From an uncultured Bacteroidales bacterium (GTDB lineage Bacteria; Bacteroidota; Bacteroidia; Bacteroidales; UBA932): 64,000 nucleotides of DNA. Shown one piece after another: positions 50,997 to 60,252 of the stretch (position 1 is the first letter of the stretch; each line of letters opens with the position of its first letter). The stretch covers positions 1 through 64,000 of the forward strand of contig ONOH01000009.1 in NCBI GenBank assembly GCA_900319405.1. The letters are read 5' to 3'. The notes under the pieces were generated by a model that saw only the letters and a program-made list of their open reading frames with translations, was not told the DNA's origin and did not search any database. A program made the position numbers and the translations under genes.

Positions 50997-51878
50997 ATGA
51001 CACACAGAGCAGGTTTTGTCAATATCATCGGCAATCCCAATGTAGGGAAAAGCAGTTTGATGAACGCCCTGGTGGGAGAGAAGCTTTCCATCGTCACCGC
51101 CAAGGCGCAGACCACCCGTCACCGCATTATGGGCATCGTGAGCGGGGAAGACTACCAGATTGTGTATTCCGACACCCCCGGCATCCTCAAGCCCAATTAC
51201 CGGCTTCAGGAGAATATGCTTGCCTTTGTGGATACGGCCATCGGGGATGCCGACATCATCCTCTACGTGACCGACGTGGTGGAGAAAGGAGACAAGAACG
51301 AGGTCTATATCGAAAAACTGCGCAAGGTGGGTTGCCCGGTGGTGGTGGTCATCAACAAGATAGACCTGGCCACCCAGGAAAAGGTGGTGGAGCTGATGGT
51401 CTGGTGGAAGGAGCACTTGCCGGATGCGGAGATTATTCCCGCATCAGCCCTGGAGAAATTCAATCTGGAGAGTATCCTTCAGGCGGTGAGCAGCCGTCTT
51501 CCGGAGGCGCCGGCCTGGTTTGACAAAGACCAGTTCACCGACAAGAACCTCCGCTTTTTCGCCTCCGAAATCCTGCGGGAGAAGATTTTCCTCAACTACA
51601 GTGAGGAAATCCCCTACTCCTGCCAGGTCGAGATTGAAGCCTTCCGCGAAGGGGAAGACCGCTACGAGATATCCGCCGTCATCTACGTGATGCGGGATTC
51701 GCAGAAGGGCATCCTCATCGGCAAGGGCGGAAAGATGCTCAAGAAGGTGGGCACCGAGGCCCGCCTGGAGATGGAAGACTTTTTCCAGAAAAAGGTTTTC
51801 CTGAGCACCTTTGTAAAAGTGGACCCCGACTGGCGCGAGAGCCGAAAGGAACTCCGCCGATTCGGTTATGAATTTTGA
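50997..51878 (+). CDS. era: GTPase Era
   Basis: 293 residues. G1 GNPNVGKSS at 13-21, G2 region TTRHRIMGIV, G3 DTPG, G4 NKID, and a C-terminal KH domain with GKGGKMLKKVGTEAR. Binds 16S rRNA 3' end and helps 30S maturation. Possible GTG/CTG-free ATG start fits. Followed by a short GC-rich hairpin and parC. Confidence 0.96.
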   Translation: MTHRAGFVNIIGNPNVGKSSLMNALVGEKLSIVTAKAQTTRHRIMGIVSGEDYQIVYSDTPGILKPNYRLQENMLAFVDTAIGDADIILYVTDVVEKGDKNEVYIEKLRKVGCPVVVVINKIDLATQEKVVELMVWWKEHLPDAEIIPASALEKFNLESILQAVSSRLPEAPAWFDKDQFTDKNLRFFASEILREKIFLNYSEEIPYSCQVEIEAFREGEDRYEISAVIYVMRDSQKGILIGKGGKMLKKVGTEARLEMEDFFQKKVFLSTFVKVDPDWRESRKELRRFGYEF

Positions 51879-51880
51879 GT

Positions 51881-51899
51881 CCTTCCCCCGAAGGGAAGG
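51881..51899 (+). terminator. Hairpin between era and parC
   Basis: CCTTCCC / GGGAAGG (7 bp, 5-nt loop) right after the era stop. No T tract follows, so it may be a weak terminator or a repeat. Confidence 0.35.
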
Positions 51900-51940
51900 G
51901 TTTCGGGAAAGGGTAACGTTGATAAAATTATATTTTTATT

Positions 51941-54700
51941 ATGGCAGAAGAATGGGAAGACATCAAAAATCCCGAAGAGGAAGACGAAGAATTGGGAGAA
52001 TACGCTGCTGCGTCGGGAAAATTTGACAGGCTGCTGGGCAGTGACAGCAAGAAATTCAAATTGTCCGGAATGTTCAAGGAATGGTACCTGGACTATGCCT
52101 CCTATACCATTCTGGACAGAGCTGTGCCGCACATTGTGGACGGTTTCAAGCCGGTTCAGCGCCGTGTACTGCACACGATGGCCCAAATGGACGACGGCCG
52201 CTATACCAAGGTGGCCAACATCGTGGGCCAGGCGATGCAGTACCATCCGCACGGTGATGCTTCCATCCTGGGCGCCCTGGTCACGCTGGGGCAGAAAGGC
52301 CTTCTGATAGACTGTCAGGGAAACTGGGGAAACATCCTCACCGGAGACTCCAATGCCGCTCCCCGATACATTGAAGCCCGTCTTTCCAAGTTTGCCAAGG
52401 AGGTGGTTTTTGACAAGAAGGTCACCCCCTGGATGACGTCCTACGACGGCCGCAACCAGGAACCCACGGAACTGCCGGTGCGGTTCCCGCTGCTGCTGGC
52501 CCAGGGGACCGAAGGCATCGCCGCCGGCCTTTCCTCCAAGATCCTGCCGCACAATTTCAACGAACTGCTGGACGCCTCCATCGCCATCCTGAAAGGGCTG
52601 CCCTTCGAGATTCTGCCGGATTTCCCCACGGGCGGCATCGCCGACTGCTCCAAATACAATCAGGGCAAGCGCGGCGGTATGGTGAAGGTGCGGGCCCGCA
52701 TCAACAAGGTGGACAAGAGCACCATCACCATCACGGAAATCCCCTACGGAAAAACCTCCCACGCCATCATCGACAGCATCCTCAAGGCCAAGGACAAGAA
52801 GAAGATCAACATTAAGAAGATCGAGGATATGACCACCGACAAGGTGGAGATTGTCATCCACCTTCCGGCCGATGTCTCTCCGGACAAGACCATCGACGCC
52901 CTCTACGCCTTTACCGAGTGCGAGACCAAGATAGCCCCCAACGCCTGCGTCATCCGCGACAACAAACCCGTGTTCCTTTCCGTGAACGAGATTCTGGAAT
53001 ACGACACCTGGCACACGCGGGACATCCTGCAGGCCCAGTTGGAATACCGCCTGGCAGAGTTGGAGGAAGACTGGCACTACACCTCCCTGGAGCGCATCTT
53101 CTTCGAAAACCGCATCTATAAAGTCCTGGAACAGAACCAGATGAGCTGGGAGCAGCAACTGGACGACATCCTGTCCCAGATGAAAAACTACGAAGATCTC
53201 CTGCACCGGGAGATTGTGATGCCCGATATCCTGAAACTGGTGGAAAAACCGGTCCGCAAGATCTCCAAGTTCGACACCAAGGCACTGGATGAGAAAATCT
53301 ACGCCCTCGAGGACCAGATGAAGGAAATCCGGGAGAACCTAGCTCACATCATCGACTTCACCATCGACTGGTTCAAGGAACTCAAACGCAAATACGGCAA
53401 GGACTGGCCCCGCTTGACGGAGATCTCCTCCCTGGAGAACATCACCGTCACCAAGGTGGTCTCCAACAATGCCAAGCTGTATGCCAACCTGGAGGAAGGC
53501 TTCGTGGGAATCGGCCTTCGCAGGGACGAGGGAGAATACGTGTGCGACTGCTCGGACCTGAGCGAGATCATCGTCATCGCCCGCGACGGAAAATTCCGTG
53601 TGACCAAGGTCACCGACAAGGCCTTCTTCTGGAAGGACCTTCTCTATACCGGCGTGTTCACCCGTGGAGACGAGCGCACCATCTACAACGTGGTTTACCG
53701 GGACGGCAAGGGTCCCGCTCACTACGCCAAGCGCTTCGCCATCACCTCCGTCACCCGCGACAAGGATTACGACATTACCCCGGGGGCCGAGGGAAGCCGC
53801 ATTCTCTGGTTCACCGTCAACCACAACGGAGAGGCCGAGATTGTCCGCATCCAGTTCCGCCCCAAGAAAGGCCTCAAGAAATCCTCTATGGAATGGGATT
53901 TCTCCAACCTGGCCATCAAGGGCCGCGGTTCCCGCGGAAATCTGGTCACCAAAAACGCAGTAGCCCGCATCCAGCTCAAGTCCAAGGGCATAACCACCCT
54001 CAAGGGCAAGGAAATCTGGTGGGATCCCGACATCCAGCGCCTCAACGAGGAAGGCCGGGGCGAACTGCTTGGAAAGTTCTCCGGAGAAGACCGCGTGCTG
54101 GCCATTTTTGCCGACGGTTCCTTCTACACCACCACTTACGACATAGTCAACAAATACCAGGGAGATATCGTGCGGATAGAGAAGTTCGACCCCGCCCGCG
54201 TTTACACGGTCCTGTACTGGGACAATGCAGCCAAAGCCTTCTATGTGAAGCGTTTCAGCTTTACGGAAAGCAACAATACGCCGGTCCTGTTCATCTCCGA
54301 CGCCCGCGGCTCCAAACTGGTGGACATTTCCGCCGACCTCCATCCGCAGATGGTGCTCAACTTCGGCGGAAAATTCAAGCACAGGGATCCGGAAATCATT
54401 GACGCCGAAGAGTTTATCGCCAAGAAAGGCCTCACGGCAAAGGGCAAGAAGTGCTCCTCGATGGACCTCAAGTCCGTAGAGTTCGGAGAGCCGCTCCACA
54501 AGCCCGAAGACGACGACGCCCCCCAGGAGCCCGAGATAGCCGAGACCCTGGAGGAGCAAGAGCCCATCGAAATGGAGCTTCAGGCCGATGAACCCATCAC
54601 CCAGTCCGGTCAGGCCGCCGACCTCCTGAAAGGATCTGCCGAAGAGCCCGGAGACTCGGATGCGGCAGACTTCGACAATTGGGAACCCACCCTGTTCTAG
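51941..54700 (+). CDS. parC: DNA topoisomerase IV subunit A
   Basis: 919 residues. The breakage-reunion domain contains PHIVDGFKPVQRRVLHTM, YHPHGDASILGALV and catalytic Tyr143 in APRYIEARL. A C-terminal beta-propeller-like region (about 540-830) lacks the GyrA box, which favours ParC over GyrA. The acidic tail after 850 is low complexity (PEDDDAPQEPEIAE). It decatenates daughter chromosomes with ParE, which is not in the window. A lipoprotein gene starts 9 nt after the stop. Confidence 0.93.
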   Translation: MAEEWEDIKNPEEEDEELGEYAAASGKFDRLLGSDSKKFKLSGMFKEWYLDYASYTILDRAVPHIVDGFKPVQRRVLHTMAQMDDGRYTKVANIVGQAMQYHPHGDASILGALVTLGQKGLLIDCQGNWGNILTGDSNAAPRYIEARLSKFAKEVVFDKKVTPWMTSYDGRNQEPTELPVRFPLLLAQGTEGIAAGLSSKILPHNFNELLDASIAILKGLPFEILPDFPTGGIADCSKYNQGKRGGMVKVRARINKVDKSTITITEIPYGKTSHAIIDSILKAKDKKKINIKKIEDMTTDKVEIVIHLPADVSPDKTIDALYAFTECETKIAPNACVIRDNKPVFLSVNEILEYDTWHTRDILQAQLEYRLAELEEDWHYTSLERIFFENRIYKVLEQNQMSWEQQLDDILSQMKNYEDLLHREIVMPDILKLVEKPVRKISKFDTKALDEKIYALEDQMKEIRENLAHIIDFTIDWFKELKRKYGKDWPRLTEISSLENITVTKVVSNNAKLYANLEEGFVGIGLRRDEGEYVCDCSDLSEIIVIARDGKFRVTKVTDKAFFWKDLLYTGVFTRGDERTIYNVVYRDGKGPAHYAKRFAITSVTRDKDYDITPGAEGSRILWFTVNHNGEAEIVRIQFRPKKGLKKSSMEWDFSNLAIKGRGSRGNLVTKNAVARIQLKSKGITTLKGKEIWWDPDIQRLNEEGRGELLGKFSGEDRVLAIFADGSFYTTTYDIVNKYQGDIVRIEKFDPARVYTVLYWDNAAKAFYVKRFSFTESNNTPVLFISDARGSKLVDISADLHPQMVLNFGGKFKHRDPEIIDAEEFIAKKGLTAKGKKCSSMDLKSVEFGEPLHKPEDDDAPQEPEIAETLEEQEPIEMELQADEPITQSGQAADLLKGSAEEPGDSDAADFDNWEPTLF

Positions 54701-54709
54701 AACTGACGT

Positions 54710-57070
54710 ATGAAAAAAGTCCTGATGATACTGGCCGCAATCGCGGCGCTGCTCTCCTGCACGGAGGGGGAGCCACCTGTCAATACCCTTCGCGCACCGG
54801 CGTATCCGCTGGTCACTATCGACCCGTATATGAGCGTTTGGTCGTGGAACGACAATCTGTATGACCATTCTCCGATGCACTGGTCCAACAGGGCCTACCT
54901 TTTTACGGGCGTGTTGACGGTAGATGGTGAGGATTACCGCTTTATGGGTGATGGTGTGGACAGCTGGGAGTCCATTCTTCCGACGGGCCGTGCAGGTGCC
55001 TGGGAGGCGTGTTACACGTATGATCCGGCCAAGAAAAACGGCCCTACCGGCGACTGGCAGACCGGTGTGGGGGGATTCAGTTCACGGGAAAACGTAGTCG
55101 GATTCAGCCAGTGGCCCGACAATAAACCTGATCTCTGGGTGCGCCGGACGTTCTCCGGGGCCGATGTCCCGGCAGACGGGGACCTCTATCTGGAAGTGTC
55201 GCTGAAGGATTGGGGCAATTTCACGCTGAACGGGAAAGAGGTGGCAACGAAGGTGCCGCGTGGCGAGCGTCAGCTCCTGAGCGTGTCCCGGGACCTGCTT
55301 GTCGAAGGCGAAAACGTCATCGAAGCCTATGGCGCCAACCCCATCGGCCGGGCCCTGCTGGACTTCGGCCTGGTAGTCCGCCATAAAACCGTGCAGCGGT
55401 GGCCGCGAACCGCCCGTCAACTGTTGGCCGATGTGCAGGCAACCACGACCCACTATCGCTTCCAGTGCGGACCGGTGGAACTGGACGTGGACTTCACGGC
55501 TCCGCTGCTCCTGGACAAACTGGATCTGCTGAGCCGGCCGGTAAACTACCTTTCTTATGCCGTGCGATCCAGCGACGGCAGCAAGCACGACTTGGCTTTG
55601 CGCCTGCAGGCCGGTCCCGCGTGGGCCCTGGACGATGTCGCAGCTGAGACGGCCGTACTGGATATTTATGAAAAAGACGGCCTGGTGTGGCTGAAGGCAT
55701 CGAATGCGGTGCAGAAACCGCTGGGAAGATGCGGGGACGATGTCCGGCTGAACTGGGGCAGTTTCCTGATGGCAGCCGAGAACGGAAGCGCTGCGGTGGA
55801 GGACGGAACCCTGAACTGGGTCCGTGAAATGCCCGCCGTAAAGAAGGAATCCGGCAAAGTGATGCTGGGTTATGACGATGGCGGGAACGCCCTCCAGTAT
55901 TTCGGGGAAAACCTGCCGCCCTACTGGAACCGGGACGGAAAGAGCAGCGTCGAAAAGCAATTTGACCTGGCACGCAGGGAGTACAAGGCCATAATGCGCC
56001 GTTGCCGCAACTTCGACCGGGAGCTTTACCAGGAGGCCCTGGACAAGGGCGGGCGGCAGTATGCCGAGCTCTGCGCCCTGGCTTATCGGCAGGCAGTGGC
56101 CGCCCACAAGCTGGTACAGGCTCCTTCGGGGGAACTGCTGTGGTTGTCCAAGGAGAACAATTCCGGCGGCTTCGTCGGCACGGTCGATGTGGCCTATCCG
56201 GCATCTCCCCTCTTCCTGAAATACAATCCTGCACTGGCCGAAGGCTTGCTTACCCCCATTTTCGAATATGCCGAAAGCGGCCGCTGGGACAAGCCCTATC
56301 CCGCTCACGATTTGGGCAATTTTCCTTTGGCCAACGGACAAACCTATCCCACCGATATGCCGGTGGAAGAAAGCGGCAATATGCTCATTATGAGTGCCGC
56401 CGTGTGCAAATTTTCCGGAAGTGCCGCCGTGGCCCGCAAACACTGGAACACCCTGACCCGATGGGTGGACTACCTGGTGGAGAAAGGCCTGGACCCCGAG
56501 AACCAGCTCTGTACCGACGACTTTGCCGGCCATTTGGCCCACAATGCCAATCTCTCGGTGAAAGCCATCCTGGGAATTGCCTCCTACGGCTATATGGCCG
56601 GGCTGCTGGGAGAGCACGCTGTCGAAAAAGAATATATGGACAAGGCCCGCGAGATGGCCCTGAAGTGGGAGGAAATGGCCCGCGACGAGGACCATTATTC
56701 CCTCACCTTCGACCGCAAAGGGACCTGGAGCCAAAAGTATAATATGGTTTGGGACAAGGTGCTGGACCTGGGGATTTTCCCGGAAAAGATTATGGAAAAA
56801 GAAATCCCCTATTACCTGACCCGGCAGAACCGTTACGGATTGCCGCTGGACAGCCGGGACAGCTACACCAAAACCGACTGGATCCTCTGGACGGCCACGA
56901 TGGCCTCTACGCCGCAGCAGTTCGAGGAGCTGGTCGCACCGGTCTGGGATTTTATGAACGAGACGGTAGATCGCGTGCCTATGACCGACTGGCCGTTTAC
57001 CGACAGCCCGCAGCGACGCGGATTCAAGGCCCGCAGCGTAGTGGGCGGCTATTTTATCAAAATGCTGTAG
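54710..57070 (+). CDS. Glutaminase-family (DUF4965/DUF1793) lipoprotein
   Basis: 786 residues with lipobox ALLSC (Cys17). N-terminal APAYPLVTIDPYMSVWSWND is the DUF4964-type start; the beta-sandwich middle carries KDWGNFTLNGKEVAT. The C-terminal alpha-barrel region (about 430-786; KENNSGGFVGTVDVAYPASP, DDFAGHLAHNANLSVKA, NRYGLPLDSRDSYTKTDW) fits DUF4965/DUF1793. Fungal relatives are annotated glutaminase A, but in Bacteroidota the activity is mostly untested and a glycan-active role is possible. Surface or periplasmic. Confidence 0.85.
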   Translation: MKKVLMILAAIAALLSCTEGEPPVNTLRAPAYPLVTIDPYMSVWSWNDNLYDHSPMHWSNRAYLFTGVLTVDGEDYRFMGDGVDSWESILPTGRAGAWEACYTYDPAKKNGPTGDWQTGVGGFSSRENVVGFSQWPDNKPDLWVRRTFSGADVPADGDLYLEVSLKDWGNFTLNGKEVATKVPRGERQLLSVSRDLLVEGENVIEAYGANPIGRALLDFGLVVRHKTVQRWPRTARQLLADVQATTTHYRFQCGPVELDVDFTAPLLLDKLDLLSRPVNYLSYAVRSSDGSKHDLALRLQAGPAWALDDVAAETAVLDIYEKDGLVWLKASNAVQKPLGRCGDDVRLNWGSFLMAAENGSAAVEDGTLNWVREMPAVKKESGKVMLGYDDGGNALQYFGENLPPYWNRDGKSSVEKQFDLARREYKAIMRRCRNFDRELYQEALDKGGRQYAELCALAYRQAVAAHKLVQAPSGELLWLSKENNSGGFVGTVDVAYPASPLFLKYNPALAEGLLTPIFEYAESGRWDKPYPAHDLGNFPLANGQTYPTDMPVEESGNMLIMSAAVCKFSGSAAVARKHWNTLTRWVDYLVEKGLDPENQLCTDDFAGHLAHNANLSVKAILGIASYGYMAGLLGEHAVEKEYMDKAREMALKWEEMARDEDHYSLTFDRKGTWSQKYNMVWDKVLDLGIFPEKIMEKEIPYYLTRQNRYGLPLDSRDSYTKTDWILWTATMASTPQQFEELVAPVWDFMNETVDRVPMTDWPFTDSPQRRGFKARSVVGGYFIKML

Positions 57071-57125
57071 CGGCGTAAGAAGCCAGTTGTGCTATAACAA
57101 TCCCTTTCGGGAAGCACGGGGCAAA

Positions 57126-57220
57126 GAAAAAAAGAGGCCGACCAAACCGATTCTTCACTTCGTTCAGAATGACATTCTGAGGCAGTTTTACCTGCCGAAG
57201 AATCTGTTTGGTCAGCCTCT
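57126..57220 (-). terminator. Long palindromic terminator of the M64 peptidase gene
   Basis: Three collinear stem blocks pair 57133-57156 with 57197-57220: AGAGGC/GCCTCT, GACCAAAC/GTTTGGTC, GATTCTTC/GAAGAATC. Smaller inner hairpins fill the loop. On the minus strand it is followed by TTTTTTTCTTTGC. It lies between convergent genes and contains a TTCTGAGCG-type repeat. Confidence 0.75.
57149..57174 (-). repeat. Interspersed TTCTGAGCG-type repeat, copy 3
   Basis: Minus strand TGTCATTCTGAACGAAGTG then AAGAATC, close to the metG copy (25747-25773). Its GAAGAATC end forms part of the terminator stem. Confidence 0.75.
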
Positions 57221-57246
57221 TACCCGCCAGGGTTCGTTACCACCCT

Positions 57247-60018
57247 TTAAGGAAGGATAACGGGAGGAGTCAGGTGTACATGCTCCGGAGCGCGCATAGG
57301 AGCCCTGAAGGCCTTGGTGGCTGAAGCCCGGTTCACAGCATCGTACTGCAGGAAGGACTCGAAGCTGTAGCTCTCTCCGCTGAGTTCCATAATGCGTTTG
57401 TAGATGGCCCAGCGGGAAGGAGCGTTGAAATACTCGTAATTGTGCCGCATCATGCTGTTCAGCGACGGACGCCAGGCTCCCTTCAGATAGGTGGCGCCTC
57501 CTTCGTAGATACCCACCTCGCCTTTGTACCGGTCGTCGGAGAGGAAGGCTTTCCAGCGGATCTTGAACGGATCGTCAGTAAAGTCCACGTTGGAGAACCA
57601 GCCGTATTTGTTATAGACTTCATTGTAATAGTCCTTCTCGTCGGCAGGTATGCTTTCGTTGTGGGTGTGGTACTCGTCGGAGAGGAAGCCAAAGCCATGA
57701 CCGCCGGCCTCGTGCCGCAGGGTGTTGCCGAATGCTTCTGCAAGGTTCCCCATGCTTGACGTAAACGCAACGCCGGACTGGAGCGATTCCAGCATAAAAG
57801 TGGTTCCGGAGTGTTTGGCCGAACTCACCAGCACACTCACCACCAGATTGTCCTTCTGCTTGATTTCAGGCACTTTCAGGGCATAATCCAGCACCTTGTC
57901 CACATCGCCGCCCACATACGTTCCCTTACCGAAGTACGCGCTGAATGCCGTAGAATAATCATCGCCAATCCGGTTGTGCTTGGACACCGCTTTCACCGCA
58001 TAGACATTGAAGCGGTCGCGGAAGGTCTTATACGGTTCAATGGCAAAGAATTCATCCATGCACTGCTTCATGAGTTTTTCATACAAGCCGCCATCTCCCA
58101 TATCCTTGTCCGTGTAGGCATCGCCCATAAAGACCAGGTTGATGCCTTTCCCCTTCGTGGCTTTTTGGAGCACAAGCACCTGGCCGTCCTTCGAATAGTC
58201 CGTGGACGTATGGAGGTCTCCGTTGCCATCGGCCGGGCCGAAGAGGGTTTCAAGGAAGGGTATCAAATCACTGGAGGCGGTTTTGCCGAAGCGCTTGCGG
58301 ACAGGGTCGGGGAACTGGTAGATTGAGCTGAATACGACATTCCCTTTCTGGTCATAAACCTGTGCCACCGGAACCGTCATGAAGTATCCATCAAAATACT
58401 TGGCCCAGTGATAGTTATACCATTTGTCATATCGATTTTGCGCCACCGTCTTTTCCAAACCGGCATAATCTGTCCATAAATCCCAATAGCCGTCTCCTCT
58501 GGCATTGTCAACCTGCACGGCAGCCACTACTTCCAGCCCGTCCTGGCGGTATTTCTGGTAATAGTCCCGCAGTGCCGGCATAAGGTGAGCCGAGAAAGGA
58601 CACCAGGGAGCCCAGAACAGATCCACGGTGTATTTGCTCTTCGAGACCACCTCTTCCATGGACAAGACCTCGCCGGTGAAGGTCTCGATGCCTTCCCGTT
58701 TGACAGGCCACACGGCAATGTCTGTATTGGAAAGATCAAAGCCATACCCTTCCTTCTGCCTAAGAATGTGCTCCATATAATACTTTGCTTCCTTCGCATT
58801 CAGGATGGACTGGGGAATCTGCCCGTTTAAACAGTTGGAGCTAAGGTCAAGTATCATCCCCTCCCGTATGAGCGCCGCATAGGAAGAAGGAATGCTTCCT
58901 GTAAAGCTGTTTTCAAACAAATACAAGAGCTCCAATTGCGACAAAGTCCCAAGGCTTTCGGGCAGCGGTCCTGTCAGCTTTTCATTGAAGGTAATAAAGG
59001 CCTTCTGTAAACGGGTCCACCCTCCAAATACATCCGGAAGGCTTGTTATGGAAGTATTGCGAATCTGTAAAAACTCCACGTTCACTAGTTTACTGAAAGA
59101 GTCCGGTATTTTTCCTGTCAATCCCGGCTCATCTTCGATGTTGAGCCACTTCAGGTAAGGGCCCAGTTCACCAAAACTCTCCGGAAGTTCACCTTTAAGG
59201 CCCTTTTTGGTCAAATTCAGGCTGAGTTCTCCATTTACATAGCTTACACCGGACCAATAAGCGATGTCTTGCGCCGTTCCCCAGCCCTCATTGTCGCTCC
59301 AGTTGGGACCGTCCAGCGCCTGATAGAGTTCCATCAGGACTCCCCGGATAATCGTTTCTGCGGCCTTTGTCACCGTCACCTTGCAGCTGGCGCTTTGCCC
59401 GCCGGCCGTAGCTGTAACCGTGGCCGATCCTTCGGCGACAGCGCTCACCAGACCATTAGCGTCCACGGTGGCAATCTCCGGCTTGTCGGAGCTCCAGGAA
59501 ATGCTCTTGTCCGTCGCATCCTCCGGCTTCACGCCGACTTTCAGCGTGTGGGTCTTGCCGATTTCGAGGACAATCTCCTGCAAGTCCAGTTCCACCGCAC
59601 TCACGGCCACGAAGGCTTCCTGGGTGATGCTCGCCGACACAGGGGCATGCTTACCGCTCTTGTCCTTTACCGTCACCTTGCCGCTGCGCTCCGCGCCGGT
59701 ATTGGCGGCCACCTCGAATACCAGTTTTTTACTGACAAGCGCCTTGGTCTCAATGAATTTAATCCAGGACTGGGCCGATTCCTCCACCTCTACCGCGTAT
59801 TCAACATTGTAGTCGATGGAAAGTTCAACCGTGCCGCCTTTTACCGGAACCTTGTCGCCGGTGCCCAGCCTGAGCACCGGATCTTCCGGCTTAGGCTGCT
59901 CCGGCTTAGGCGTGTCGCCTCCCGCAGGCTGCTGCTCAGGGTTACACGAGCACAGCATAAACAGTCCTGTAATAATGGCCAGAACCCAGCTTGTTTTTCT
60001 TGATGTATCCGCTTTCAT
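57247..60018 (-). CDS. Multidomain M64-type metallopeptidase lipoprotein
   Basis: 923 residues. Lipoprotein signal with Cys25 (LFMLCSC). Domains in order: BACON-like (about 45-130), Big_2 (about 138-212; VELDLQEIVLEIGKTHTLKV), leucine-rich repeats (about 220-430), a thioredoxin-like domain whose site reads WAPWCPFS (CxxS, not CxxC), then a peptidase M64 domain (about 605-900). The zinc site is HEAGGHGFGFLSDEY, with three residues between Glu and second His. Probably cell-surface and adhesive as well as proteolytic. Monocistronic, with its own promoter and terminator. Confidence 0.88.
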   Translation of the reverse strand: MKADTSRKTSWVLAIITGLFMLCSCNPEQQPAGGDTPKPEQPKPEDPVLRLGTGDKVPVKGGTVELSIDYNVEYAVEVEESAQSWIKFIETKALVSKKLVFEVAANTGAERSGKVTVKDKSGKHAPVSASITQEAFVAVSAVELDLQEIVLEIGKTHTLKVGVKPEDATDKSISWSSDKPEIATVDANGLVSAVAEGSATVTATAGGQSASCKVTVTKAAETIIRGVLMELYQALDGPNWSDNEGWGTAQDIAYWSGVSYVNGELSLNLTKKGLKGELPESFGELGPYLKWLNIEDEPGLTGKIPDSFSKLVNVEFLQIRNTSITSLPDVFGGWTRLQKAFITFNEKLTGPLPESLGTLSQLELLYLFENSFTGSIPSSYAALIREGMILDLSSNCLNGQIPQSILNAKEAKYYMEHILRQKEGYGFDLSNTDIAVWPVKREGIETFTGEVLSMEEVVSKSKYTVDLFWAPWCPFSAHLMPALRDYYQKYRQDGLEVVAAVQVDNARGDGYWDLWTDYAGLEKTVAQNRYDKWYNYHWAKYFDGYFMTVPVAQVYDQKGNVVFSSIYQFPDPVRKRFGKTASSDLIPFLETLFGPADGNGDLHTSTDYSKDGQVLVLQKATKGKGINLVFMGDAYTDKDMGDGGLYEKLMKQCMDEFFAIEPYKTFRDRFNVYAVKAVSKHNRIGDDYSTAFSAYFGKGTYVGGDVDKVLDYALKVPEIKQKDNLVVSVLVSSAKHSGTTFMLESLQSGVAFTSSMGNLAEAFGNTLRHEAGGHGFGFLSDEYHTHNESIPADEKDYYNEVYNKYGWFSNVDFTDDPFKIRWKAFLSDDRYKGEVGIYEGGATYLKGAWRPSLNSMMRHNYEYFNAPSRWAIYKRIMELSGESYSFESFLQYDAVNRASATKAFRAPMRAPEHVHLTPPVILP

Positions 60019-60049
60019 TTTTTGTTTGTATTATGGGTTTGTTTTTCAG

Positions 60050-60057
60050 CAAAAGTA
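60050..60057 (-). promoter_or_regulatory. -7 box of the M64 peptidase gene
   Basis: Minus strand TACTTTTG, exact TAnnTTTG, about 30 nt before ATG 60018. Confidence 0.5.
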
Positions 60058-60214
60058 AGGAAGCCTATCCACTTTTCGTTAATGATAATTCAGTAATTTG
60101 GTCCTCTCCACCACTAAAAACTCAGGTTTATCTGTAGTTTCAGGGCTATTTTCCCTCCCAATCGTAAAAACAGAAAAAAAACATCGGCGCAATTGAAAGC
60201 GGATGAACGGGGCA

Positions 60215-60244
60215 TTTGCCATATCGGAGAATTTGTTAAATTTG
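60215..60244 (+). promoter_or_regulatory. Promoter of the TPR-LuxR regulator gene
   Basis: TTTG at 60215-60218 and TAAATTTG at 60237-60244, spacing 18 nt, a near-consensus Bacteroidota promoter. The ATG at 60253 is only 8 nt further, so the leader is almost absent. Confidence 0.7.
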
Positions 60245-60252
60245 CATCTGTT

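Noticed and set aside
51941..54700. Considered gyrase subunit A instead of topoisomerase IV
   Set aside because: No GyrA box seen in the C-terminal domain and the N terminus is typical of the Bacteroidota ParC; gyrA remains a minor possibility.
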